DNA of 64,000 bases from Warburgia ugandensis (taxonomy: Eukaryota > Streptophyta > Magnoliopsida > Canellales > Canellaceae): the NCBI GenBank assembly GCA_035236585.1, contig CP141130.1:74471944-74535943 (forward strand), read 5' to 3'. Shown here one piece after another: positions 23,689-36,700 of this stretch. Position numbers and translations under genes: made by a program. The notes beneath the pieces were generated by a model that was not told where the DNA came from, made no database searches, and worked only from the letters and a program-made list of their open reading frames with translations. The stretch's first letter is position 1; every line of letters starts with the position of its first letter.

Positions 23689-24894
23689 GGGTGGGGGCGG
23701 GGAGCGCTGACCGAGTACCATGCAATGGGGTGCTGGTAGGGGAGATGGTGAGGAGGGAATTGGATATCGGTGCAGGGGATGGGGCTGTCAGAAACAGGGT
23801 TGCTGGATGTTAATAAGCCAGCATATGTGCCGAAAATAGGGATTGTCGGAAGAAAAAAAGGTAATATTATAATTTAGTAAAAAAATAACAAAAAATGGAT
23901 GAAAAATTAAAGGAATGGCAAATTTCCAGAGTTTTTGAAAACTCAATGGCAATTTTGCAAAAATGAAAAAACTTTGGGTTTTCTTGCTAAAATGCCATAA
24001 AGTAATGGCAAATCTACAAAAAAAAAAACCCCAAAATAAAAAACACCTACAAGAAAATTTTAGGTATCCTTTTATATTGGGAACTCATTAGATTTTAGGA
24101 ACATTTGGATTAGGAGAAAAGACTGAAAAGGGTGAGATTATTGACCCACGTGGGACCCATATTTTTTTATTTTATTTTTCTTAGTTTAATGAAAAGAATG
24201 TCCCTTCTAGGCATGATTTTGAGTTGGGCCTTCTTAATTTTTAGCAAAAAAGCAATCAAATACAGAAGTTTATAGTTCAAGTGGGCTTGTTTTTTTCTTA
24301 TTTCATTATTTTCCAGAACTAGGAGTTTAGGTTTTCTCAAATTCCTACGACAAAGAAGTAATGACAAAATATTTATCATTATTTCAAACTTTAAAAAGAA
24401 TGGCGTGCCCTATAGGGACATTTTGGTCTAAAAAAGAGAGAGTGGGTATTTGACAAAAATACCCCTCAAATGAAGGGCTAGAAGAATGAAATGATGTTAA
24501 ATAGAAAAAAGAAATTGGGGGTAAATAGTTTAGCATCCAAGCTCTCCATCATAAATGTTGCTTCTTCCCTTCTAGGCCCCACTGTTGATATTCTTAAATT
24601 TCATACCTATACACAGATTCAAGTTTCGAGAAGTTGATTATTCCTTTCGAAAACAAAGATTTGAAGTGGTCCATAATTTACTGAGTACTCGGTATAACTT
24701 CCACATTAGTATACAAACCACTATAGACGAAGTCACGAATATTTTCGATAGTCATTCGATTTCCATCAGCTGACTGGTGGGAGCAAGAAGTATGGGATAT
24801 GTCTAATATTTCTTCCATAAATCATCTAAATCTATGTCGTATATCAACAAATCATGAGTTTTAAGCTACATTTCCAACTTTTTGAAAGCTGAAA
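23689..24894 (+). repeat. nad9-array monomer 5
   Basis: ~1.21 kb unit. It contains the nad9 copy with the most intact central reading frame (KQRFEVV is read without a stop). Confidence 0.88.
24585..24858 (+). pseudogene. nad9: nad9 fragment, nuclear copy 5
   Basis: The N-terminal part is open from 24585: FRKQRFEVVHNLLSTRYN then QTTIDEVTN, very close to NAD9. A small deletion in AAGTCACGAAT shifts the frame before WWEQEV. Confidence 0.92.
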
Positions 24895-25480
24895 AGGGTG
24901 GGGGCGGGGAGCGCTGGCCGAGTACCGTGTAGTGGGTTGCTGTCAAGGGAGGCAGTGAGGAGGGAATTGGATATTGGTGCGGGGGATGGGGCTATCGGAA
25001 ACAGGGTTGCCCTATAGGGACATTTTGGTATGAAAAAGAGAGAGTGGGTATTTGACAAAAATACCCCTCAAATGAAGGGCTAGAAGAATGAAATGATGTT
25101 AAATAGAAAAAAGAAATTGGGGGTAAATAATTTAGCATCCAAGCTCTCCATCATAACTATTGCTTCTTCCCTTCTAGGCCCCATTGTTGATGTTCTTAAA
25201 TTTCATACCTCTAAAATAGTTCAAGTTTCAAGGAGTTAATTATTCCTTTAGCAAATGAAGATTTGAAGTGGTCTATAATTTACTGAGTACTCAGTATAAC
25301 TTACGCATTAGTATACAAACCACTGCAGATGAAGTTGCGCGAATATTTTCGATAGTCAGTCCATTTCCATTAGCCTTCTAGTGGATGCAAAAGGTATGTA
25401 ATATGTCTGATATTTTTTCCATAAATCATCTAAATCTACTTCATATATCAACAAATCATGAGTTTTTAGCTACATTTCCA
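24895..25480 (+). repeat. nad9-array monomer 6, internally deleted
   Basis: The G-rich block jumps at about 25010 straight to CCCTATAGGGACATTTTGG, losing ~0.6 kb of the usual middle. After nad9 the sequence runs into CCTTTGTCATTATTGG, which is also present in dup2B, so this was the original right edge of the array. Confidence 0.85.
25186..25462 (+). pseudogene. nad9: nad9 fragment, nuclear copy 6
   Basis: Right-most copy. It is more diverged (TCTAGTGGATGCAAAAGG replaces GGCTGGTGGGAGCAAG). In dup2B the corresponding nad9 body is gone (about 61450). Confidence 0.85.
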
Positions 25481-25603
25481 ACTTTTTCCTTTGTCATTAT
25501 TGGTCCATCTCCATCTATATCATTAACCTCAATAGCTTTGTCGCCTACTGAAATGCTCGATGACCTGTCTACAAACATTCCAATCAACTAATCCGTAAAA
25601 AAA

Positions 25604-25778
25604 AGAGGGTAGCTCAGTGCACGAAACTCGAGTATGTAGGGTACAGGGAAGGGGCAGACCATAAAGGGCTTATAGTACGCAGTTTTGCCTTGGATTTTGC
25701 AAAAGGCTGTTTTCATGCCTCAAACCAGGGACGTCTAGGTCACATGTAACAACTCAACCGTTGTGCCAAGGCTCTCTT
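25604..25778 (-). mobile_element. Au-type SINE in dup2A
   Basis: Minus-strand Au SINE from AGCTCAGTGCACGAAAC through TTTTGCAAAAGGCTGTTTTC to GTTGTGCCAAGGCTC. The paralogous copy at 61531-61638 has lost its left part. Confidence 0.8.
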
Positions 25779-26129
25779 CTAACTAACTAGTACATAATAA
25801 AATATTAAAGCAATGGATATGTTTGGCAAAGTCTTATTTGTCACCTACCCGCAACATAAAGTGCGCTATATGTGGGTTGTTTTGAATCGTATACAACCAT
25901 TTCTCTATGAACAAATGGGCAATACCTTGTTGGGAGTTCATGACTATTACCTGTACAATAACCCATTTCATGGGACCCAGATGTTTCAATCTAGGCAAAT
26001 TGAAGAAGCTTTGCAAACTTGGGTTTTGTTTCATCTCTGTCGTTCATTTTGTTCTACGAAAAAACACAAATCCACAAATTACCCTATTAAAAACAACTCT
26101 GACAACTCAATCCGGGGATAAAGGGCTAC

Positions 26130-26522
26130 TTGAAGTTAATAGCCACGTAAGAAAATTTTAAAGCTTAGAGGCCATATAAAAAAGCGTGCAATAAACATGG
26201 TACACCTAAAGACTGGACCCATGTAGTGGCCCACGCATCAGGCTAGCACGTCTCTATAAGCTTAGATATTTGATTTAGTTGGAGTGATTGATTAGATTCT
26301 TTAGATTTTCTTATTAGTATGATAAAGGGGCTTAAATTGAAGAGGTAGGTATTGCCATTGCAGGTAGCTTCCAGCATTGTCGAACCATTTACCTTCTGAA
26401 TAAGGGCCTTGACCTTGTTCAACTCTTGCAAAGGGAAAAGCTTGGCTAGAGAGCATTGGAAATGAAGAAATTTAGTGTATGACATATTGGGAAGCGGCCC
26501 TACTTTTCATGTGTTTTCAAGG
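26130..26522. other. Non-coding part of dup2A
   Basis: Matches about 62050-62400 in dup2B. No coding signal is conserved between the two copies. Confidence 0.5.
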
Positions 26523-26800
26523 GTCCAATCAGTCCAACAGTTTGGCCTCATCTAGATGGCATGTGTACCAAAAAATAAGTCAAATCATAATTAAACCATA
26601 ATGTCTAAGGACTTATTATTGGACCATTTGGTTTAAAGAAGGATGGTGTTAAACAGAAAAAATAGGCTCTCTCCTAAAACATTGTCCATTTTTTTAACCA
26701 AATGAGGCTAAAAAATGAACTTCTTATAGGTTTTAATTTGATCTTATTTTTGGTACATAGGCCATCTAGATGAGGCTGAATCAGATGAATGGACTAAATT
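26523..26800. mobile_element. MITE-like foldback element
   Basis: Arms 26523-26600 and about 26725-26800 are inverted copies with the shared core CCTCATCTAGATGGC followed by TGTACCAAAAA. The internal AACCAAATG / CATTTGGTT extends the stem. Non-coding. The dup2B copy (62400-62540) has only one arm. Confidence 0.65.
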
Positions 26801-26890
26801 TTTACAAAAACTGCAAAAAAATAGGCTGCTCTCCATTTCTTTTTCCATCTGACTAGTGCTCCCTAATACTCTCAGGGCAGCAACATATAA

Positions 26891-27879
<989 letters not shown>

Positions 27880-30800
27880 TGTGATGAGCTGGGTTTTTAA
27901 AACACAGTTTTATAAATATTTGCAAAGGTAGGGCCCTGCTTTTAAAAAAAAATTAAAATATAAGCAACAAAAAATATTTTCTTTGAAATTGATTTGTCAA
28001 AAACCCGAGTGTCACCTCAAATTACTTATCATACATAGATTTTTGTATAAAATAAAATTTCTATTGAATATCAATAGAAATACTTTAATTAAAATCAGGA
28101 CCGATCTAATAGTTCACTTACACAGCCCCGGTAGTCATTACATACCCTTATCCAAATATTACAACTCAAATTACAAACAAATCAATACAATCTTCCTCAG
28201 AGTAAATACCCTGAGCCGTAGTTCGATGATAATTATTCATAAGTCTTGAGCTTTCAATCTTCCTTAACTGTATCTAAGATATTGTAAACATTTAAACATT
28301 TACAATATCTCAGCAAGCTATGCTTGGTAGGGGATTTAAGAAATATATTCAATATATCTCAAAATCAACAGTTCATTATATTCATGATATAAATCAATTT
28401 ATACAATTGGATAATCATTTTATCCTTCACTCATCATACGAATTATATGTATATATTATATATAAATAAAACTACTAAAAATCGTGAATATAGTCAATAT
28501 TATCAATCGTATCGTATTGATAACTTTTACTGGCTATCTCATCGTGCCATAAAATAAGGCATCTCATCATGCCATCACATAAGACATCTCATCATGCCAT
28601 CACATAAGGCATCTCACTATACCATAATCAATTGCATCACAATGCAAAATATCAAAGGACTACCATGCTCGCAGTCTCAATCCTACAGCGCTCCTGGATA
28701 ACTGCATAAATACTCTACTGATACCATGGTGGAAAATACAAAATCCATGTTTGCATGGAGGGAACCATGGTTGTTACAGTGGCAGCCTTCCCATGATTGC
28801 CCCATCCAACGTTTTGGCTCTCTTTGGGCATGGAATCATTATCATAATTAGTTTCAGAGAGTAGGTAGCCAAACCCTCACAACTCTCCTAGCATTGGCAT
28901 CCCCAGGTCTAAGCTTGTCTTAAAACAAAACCACAAGCCTCCATGCTTAGATGGAAAATAATATTTCAATACATACAGACTACGTGTCTGGTTATAATAG
29001 GACATTGCCTATAACACATTTCCTTATGATTTGGGGGTCCAATTTATATAGTTCAAATCTACCCATTCTACCCATTAAGTAATTTCATAATTACTTAATT
29101 AATCCCTTGTATTCATTTCAACATCATTTGTTGCCTTTAGTAATTCATAATTACTTAATCAATCTCTTTGTATTCATTTTCACATCTTTGTTGATTCATA
29201 ACAATCCCAAGGCAATTATAATCAAAACTCATTTATTAGGACAAGATCATGTGTAAAATACATGTATCTCATATATTGAATATATCATTAAGGTCCACAT
29301 ACCTTTACTTTCAACAATCCATTATCTCATTGATCTTGATCATCATATTTTTCATGTATCTGTCAAATCACATGTATATAATTATTCTTTAACTCATTTA
29401 TACTTCCTAATTGTTCTTTTGATCATCCTTACATAGGATGATTTAGGTCATGTTCCTTGGATCATATTGATCAAGGATCTAATCTACTGATCTATATTTG
29501 AATCTAATATTTATACTATTTCAAAACATACATACAATATTATGATTCTTATTATTCTTGATCATACAAGATCTCCCTAGGGATCTTGTTTGATCTTTGA
29601 TTATCTTAATTACCATTTTTATTAGAATTAGATAGTTTACTATCCTCTTATGATCTTATTATTATTCAACTAGTTAATGTCTTACTAGTTGAAGATAGTT
29701 TATTTCTTTCTTAACACTAGACAGCTCCTCCTTATTTCAGAATTTACTAAGGCTTATTAATTAAAAGTTGTACACAAAGTGGTTAATTCAATCCTCATGT
29801 AAAGAGGTGTTTAGACCTCACAAACGTCGTCAGAAGGTAGGGGAAGAGCGAGGCTCTATTAGAGAACCCCCTTAACCACTATGTTTAGAATTTACTAGGG
29901 TGACCTTAACTCAACCTCATAAGGTTCCTATGAGCATTAAACCCTAAGTACTCTTGCTAATTGATTTTAATTAAATCTATGAACATTCAAAATGTCATTC
30001 ATAGGATTTATTATTCTCCTAATTTGGGTCAAGAAAATAATATTCTTTATATTGTCCTACTAACTATAGCCCTTGCTATTATTAAGTTCATGCTCATATG
30101 CATTGTAAATGTTCATCAATAACTATTTTCATTTAATTACATTTTTCCCATAACATGAACAATTAAAGCGTAAATAACTAAATTTAATAATTACATCTAC
30201 TAAGCAAATAAAAGAACATTTATAATAATAATTCACATGCTCATTTGAATAAATTGTATTTATTCATTTTGATACATTGATCATATTATTCATTTTTCAT
30301 CCCATTAAGGGTTTTGATCTTGATCTTTCATTTTTATTCAGATCTATCACATTCTCTTAATGTGATATCATTACTAGATCATTGATGCATCTCATCATAT
30401 GATCTGATCTTTCTTGATCTAACCGATCAAGAAAATCTTAAGTCAATTTATCCAAATTAAGGGTATAGATTTCAATCTATCCCAAATTAGCCACATCAGG
30501 CCATTCATTTATCATGGTCTCATTATTAGATCATCATCTATACTGTTTCATAGTCTCTGATCATGCTTGATTACTCAGATAAAGTAGATCTATGACTATT
30601 TTTAAGATTTCTCTTCCATTAAGGTTAAATTTCTTAATTCATCTCAGATCAGTCGCATCTAACTCTTAATTCCATGTTCTCTCATCACTAGATCACTGAT
30701 GGAATAGAAATCCAAGGTCTGATCATGTCAGATTTGACTGATCTTAGGAATTAGTACCTCTTTTTATAATTTATAGAATTTTACAGTGAATAAAACATAA

Positions 30801-32257
30801 CTTTTATGATTCCATTAGATTCTACTCTTCACTAGAAATCCATATCTTCTTTTTGATCTAAATTGAGATTTTAAGTTTCAGATCTGTTTTGATGATCCAG
30901 ATCTAATCTAGACTGTTAAAAAGAGACAAAGCAGGCCTGTGCGCTTCACCGTAACCGGGACGCGGCGCACGTTGCCGTTTTCTATGACCGCGCACCTAAT
31001 AGTCCGCATGCTTGAGCACGCATGAAGGCGCACCCAGATTGAGTGTCGCTTTGCATGTTTCCCTGGGTGCATCCTAGAGTCAGACCTCCGAAGATCTGTT
31101 GAGACTATCCAATTTGGACCATCAAATCAACAACTCCCCAGATCAACGGCCAGATCTATTGGAAATTTCTCTATGAATCCTAATCTAGGGTTTTTGGGGT
31201 CCTCTAAACCGATCCAACGGTTCAAGATTTCAAAATCTGGTTGATTTACTGATGATTTCACCTTAAGTCATCGGATTTTGGTTCACTGGTGATTCAATTG
31301 CTAGTGAACCAAATCAACAGTGATTTGGTCGGGAAACCATAGGGGTTTTGAAGAGCGAAGGGAGACCTACCTGGATCCGGTTTGGTGCAGAGAATATAGC
31401 CGAAAAACCTAGTTTATTACCAGATTTTGAAGCCCTAACCTAATAGCTAGGGTTTTTGTAGATTTGTCGTTGCCGGGTCGTTTGCCGGTGCATGGGAGGA
31501 GGATGGATAGAGGGGTTTTGAAGAGGGGATTGCGGGGAATGTTTTTCAGGTCCCTTAGGTCTTTTTCTTGTGCCGGAGGAAGGGGATCGAAGATGATCTT
31601 GTTGGGCTGGGGAAAACCCTGGTCGGTGAGATTGTCTCACCTTTTGGGTGAAAGGTGCGTCCCCAAACGTGCCAGCCTGGGATAGGTTGGTCTCTGAACC
31701 AGGCATATGTGGGGACCACTGCTATGGCTGGAAAGAGAGGAGAGAGAAAAAGAGAGGGAAAGAGGGAGGGAGAGGGGAGAGTCTGGGGATGTGTGGAATT
31801 TCGTGAAGACAGTATGAGGGCTATTTATAGGGTTATTTGTAAATTAATTTAATTTAATTTTTAAATAATTTTCACTTTTCTTATAAAATTCAAAGCATAT
31901 TCTTCATCATGTTTATTTTTCATCATTGATATTTCCTTAACTGGTTGTCCACTAACTCACCCAACTTTTGTGGACCTCGCACAAAAGTAAAATGACCATT
32001 TTACCCTTATAAGTAAATATAAATTCACAAAAATTACGAAAAATAGGAAATTTTCACCCAATCTCAGATTTCAGCGTGCTTACAATTATTCTGACTAGTT
32101 TGCCATGAATGATTTCAAATATCTATGTTTTAAGACCTAATTCTTTTTCTAAAAATTAATATTATATTAAATATAATATTTCACCTTAATTTTTGAAAAA
32201 ATTCCAATTAATTCCAAATATTTCCCTAAAATTTTCATAAAAATTGGGGTTTTCACA
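27880..32257 (-). mobile_element. Solo LTR, Ty3/gypsy type (4.4 kb, minus orientation, fossil)
   Basis: On the minus strand it begins TGTGAAAACCCC and ends GCTCATCACA. Flanks are GACTA (27875-27879) and GACCA (32258-32262). The paralogous empty site in dup2B reads TTCTGACCAAAACTGC near 63390. It has a TATA-like CCTATAAATAGCCC around 31808-31822 (minus) and a CpG-rich patch at about 30930-31080. Same family as 54852-59058. Confidence 0.88.
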
Positions 32258-32699
32258 GACCAAAATTGCACAGAAATGACAACAATATCCCACTTTTATG
32301 AACAAACGAAAATGTAATCCAGTCTTAATGCATTTGCAAGTAAACCTCCTTTTGCAGCCTAACTTTTTTGTATTGGCTCTTCGAAGCTGATCTTGCCAGG
32401 TCAGAGGGTTGATGCTGTTAGTTTAAATACTGAAACTCTGAATATGGGTAGTCTTTTCATTCCAAAGGAGGTGTTTAAGCTCAAGGTTCTCCTCTTTCTG
32501 GTGATGGCATAACACGGTTTATGCGGTGGCCAGCCAAAAAAATTAAGGGTTTAAACTGATGGCCAAAAGGTACAACTGGGATTCGGTTATATGCTGATAA
32601 AAAGCATTTATATGATAGACGTTCTTTTAGATAGGCTATGCCTCAATCCATTCACCCAAAAATGCTAATCATTTTATCTTTCTTACTTTTTGAGTAGCC

Positions 32700-32865
32700 C
32701 CTTGGCACAACAGTACAGTTGTCATGTGACCTTGAGGTCACTGGTTCAAGGAGTGAAAATAGCCTCTTCCAAAATGCAAGGTAAGGCTGAATACTATTGA
32801 CCCTTGTAATCTGCCCCTTACCCAGAACTTGCATATGTAGAAGCTTTGTGCACCAGAGCTGCCTC
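32700..32865 (+). mobile_element. Au-type SINE (shared with dup2B)
   Basis: CCTTGGCACAACAGT head, GTGACCTTGAGGTCACTGG B box, and an AGCTTTGTGCACCAGAGCTG end. Flanked by ACTTTTTGAGTAGCC / ACTTTTTGTGCTGCC, a decayed 15-base target duplication. Confidence 0.85.
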
Positions 32866-32940
32866 ACTTTTTGTGCTGCCGAAAATCTATAATCACACAA
32901 GGGAGAATATTTTGAGGTATGGCTTGTCTAAGATAGGTCC

Positions 32941-33577
32941 TAGCAGATTGAACAGTTTTCATCACCAAAAAGATGGAGCCTAACTTCCCTTGATGATGAG
33001 TGTCAATATCTCCCAATGGATCTTTTCAGAAAATCCATGTAAGCCCTTGTACTTCTGGTCTGCCGACTGCCTGTGTGAACTTTAACACATTTGCTAGTTT
33101 TCTTAAGAAAAGGTGATGCATTTCCTTAGCAGAAAAGTTAAACAATCATGTGAAAATTCCAGCACCATCCAATAGGGATCACGCAGGAGATAGGGTCCAT
33201 CTAGAATCGCATCTAATCAAGAAACGGATATATAGCAACCGTTCAGTATTCAGTGAAAACGGTCCCACTTTGTCCACATTGGATATCCTTGCACTAAGAT
33301 AATAACATTGAATTCTGTATATGCATTCTTAAATTTCACATTACATGGAAAGGTTAGACAGCTGTTCCACAAACCTTCAACCCATCTTCCATTATACCGA
33401 TGTTCAGGAGGTACCAATATTCATAGACTATATGTACATTAAGTGTGCGAACATGCATGTTTAACAACTTCAAATTGCAAGCCGCCAACATTAGATACAG
33501 AGGCATAAAAAGCTTCTATGAACAGATAACAGAAGCAAATGCCATATCCAAGAGTCCTCTGCTTCAGCTCTTCAAAA
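32941..33577 (-). other. AsnRS 3' flank and 3' untranslated region
   Basis: Non-coding sequence between the AsnRS stop codon and the dup2A/SINE region. The 3' untranslated region must lie at its right end. I could not fix a poly(A) site and see no other gene. Confidence 0.5.
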
Positions 33578-33761
33578 TCAGCAAGTTAGGCTGCCGTAAC
33601 TCCTGGGAAAAGGAATCGCATCTCTAATATTATCTACCCCAGTAGCAAACATAACCATACGCTCAAAGCAAAGACTGAATCCTGAGTGCTGGACACTTCC
33701 ATGCTGGCGAATGTCTAAGTAGAATTGATACTCCTCCAGGTTCAAACCAAACTCTTGGATC
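33578..33761 (-). CDS. AsnRS exon 8 (motif 3, C-terminus)
   Basis: Last exon, residues 539-599 and stop TGA. It contains FYLDIRQHGSVQHSGFS, motif 3 GFSLCFERM (ATP-binding Arg573 kept) and the C-terminal block ATGVDNIRDAIPFPRSYG. Acceptor GCAG|GATCC. Confidence 0.9.
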
Positions 33762-36700
33762 CTGCGTACATCAGTGTCATGGCAACCTTGTCATAACAAT
33801 GCATATCATATTGTATATACAAGCAAAGAACCCACACATTGAACAACATATCATATAGGACCTGATTTGGTGAAGGCATATTATCAGGAAGCTTAATTTG
33901 CTGGGATTTTATATGGCATGGGGTCTAAAAGAATAGGACGTGTTGGTTACAAAATGCTTCCATATAAGAAATCCTTGCAGTTACAGAGCAAATGAAAGGA
34001 AACAAAAACAGATACTAGCAAATACGGGTACTTTTAAGCTTTATTAAAATGAAAATAGATGTAATCATACTTAAAGAGAGGATCCATGGAGCTTAAAAGG
34101 CTCAAACGGCCTAAGATGAAGAAAAAGGAAAAGCACGCATAAAGCCAGCACAACTGCAACATTCACTACCTTGGGAAACTCAAATTTGTTACCTTAATTT
34201 GAAGGAGAGAAGGAAGCTTTTCAAAGAACAAAAGATTAAAGAATGAAAAAGAAATGAGTGTTTTCTGCTCAAAGACCAAGGGAATATTCTAAGGCAGTAA
34301 AAAAGGCCTCGTTGTTGTAAGTTCTCTATTTAATTATTTAACATTAAAACAGCTGATAATTCTGAACAAACATTTCTAGGATAGATGAGTGTTTCCTGAT
34401 GTTTCAAAAATAGTTGCAAGATCATCTCATTTTTCAGAAAACATACTTCCCCCTCTTTCCTTGCTAATGTGTGTAAGATAAGATCAGAAGAAAGAAATTG
34501 AGAAACAGTTGCTGTTGTTCAGGGGTATTATGAGAATAGGTAGAAATGCTAAAACACAGAGAAGTAAAGTGCTATCAACAAGAAACACTGAATTTAATTC
34601 CCTTTTTTGGTCAAAACCTGAGATCTTTAGTTATCTGCTAGCATATTACCATTTTGAAAGTCGAACATTTTCAGCATTAATATGCTTCTGGGTACATTTC
34701 ATATAAAAGCAATATAACTACATATTTACATAATAGAACATAGAGAGGAAAAGTTGTGGATAATAATGACAAAGTACCTTGTACTAATCATATCAAGGCG
34801 TTCCTCCCTTTGGCTTCCTCTGATCAAAGTTCCAACCTACAGATGAAATTCATCCACCTCAGCAATTACCTTAGAAATGTATTTGCAATATCATCGTCCA
34901 ACTTCAAACTTGAAAAGTCCTTGCACTTTCAGAGCTTAAAAGACTTGTTTATCCAACAGGTGACTGTATAAACATTTTGACCATTCACAGGAAATATTTA
35001 ACCTTACCTTTGGTATGATAATATCCATAGCAGCAACTGTTTTTCTGTCATCATTAAGGCGCACATAAAAAGGTTTAGCTTCTTTCGGATAATCGTATAT
35101 GATGACTGGCTTTTTGTAGATCTCATCAGCCAAATAACTGCCAGTATTTTGAGGAACAAGAAAATATCAAAATGAGAAGAGGCATGGCATGACTGCAGAA
35201 TAGTTAGTTGAGGACGTACCAAAAACGTGCTTGCTTCAAAGAAAGCAATGAAAACACCCATCAATATGAACATCCTACCATCTACATTGCATTATACGCA
35301 TACCTCTCATGCTCTTCAGTTATATTGATGCCCCACTCAATTTCATTTTTAAATGTCTTATCTTCAACCTGGTACGCCAATTGGGAAGATGGAGTCATCA
35401 TCTTGCATGATTAGAAATTAATGCTCTATCAAAGACTGGCATTACAAATTACCTTCTTCAGAAGCTCCACGGCTTGTGTGTATGTGATTCTCCCAAATGA
35501 GCTTGATGCCACTGACTGAAGGCGGTCAACTGTTGTCCTGTCTATTTGTTTCATTGCAACTTTTAGATCATCTGGACAATGTTCTAGAACCCATCGACAT
35601 AGGAATTTCAAGTAGTCTTCTGCACAGTTCATGACATCCTGGAGGCAACATACAAAAGCTTTTGAAAGCGTAAAAGAACTTCAGTCAAAAACTACCAGGA
35701 AATTTAGGAGTGTATTGAAAAATAAGTTAAAGAGACAGTGAGTATTATTTACTATAACAATAACTTTTGTAAAGCTGCTACATCAACAATGTTCCACTCA
35801 AAACCAGCATAAGATATTCCAGCAAACAATCTGTTCTTAATACCTATCCCAATCTTTTGACAATTATGAAGCTACTCATGGACTAGTCTGTTGTTGAACT
35901 ATGTTATCTCCAGAAGGTTTCTCCAAAAGGTATGATTATCCTCAAAAGTAAGTGCAGCTTCTAGTGTTTCTCTGCAGTCTGCAGAAATGAGGTTTTTTTC
36001 TCATGCACTCATTGCTAACTTATAAAAACAGGTAATACTCGTACATGTCATTGCCCCAGCCCCTTGAGACATAATCACATACGAAAGTGAAAGGTAAGAG
36101 TGCTGCTGTCAGAAAAGAACAAGACCCTGATAGTAGTGGTTTACCATCTTAGGAGGAATCCAGATGAAAAAAATCAAGCAATTCCAAACGAACTTGTAAG
36201 TTACATACCTCTAATTCTGAGAAGGCTATTTCAAGCTCAACCAACCATGACTCAGCCAAGCTCCTCGTAGTCTGAGACTTGTCAGCTAAAAATATTGGCC
36301 CAAAAGTGTAAACACTACCAAGGGCACATGCATAGCTCTCAAGATGAAGATGACTAGAAACTGTCAGATATGCTTTCTGAGAGAAGAAATCTTTAGTGAA
36401 GTCCACAGTTTCGACCTTGGAAGAAGTTTCAGGTTTCAGTTTTTCATGTGCTTCTAAATACAAGGCTAGCTTGTTAGACTTCTCGAGATCCTGAACTGCA
36501 ATAGCTAGTGCTTCCTTGTTACTGTCACTTCTTTTCAATTCTTCGATTTTAGCACTTTTCTCCTTCATAGCAGCCTTAACTCCTTCAAGGTTAGGAGACC
36601 TGTGATCATCTGTTGCTTTTGAATCTTCTTTGCTGAAGAGAGTTGTAACCTGAAACATCTCACCGCAACCTTCAGAATTAGTTGAAGTAATAACAGGCAT

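Noticed and set aside
7768-25462. Recent organelle DNA insertion (simple NUMT)
   Set aside because: Only ~275 bases per copy, diverged, with identical junctions in each monomer and no adjoining mitochondrial sequence.
6911-25480. CRISPR-like or centromeric satellite array
   Set aside because: Units are ~1.2 kb with an organelle fragment, few in number and in a genic neighbourhood; no spacer-repeat pattern.
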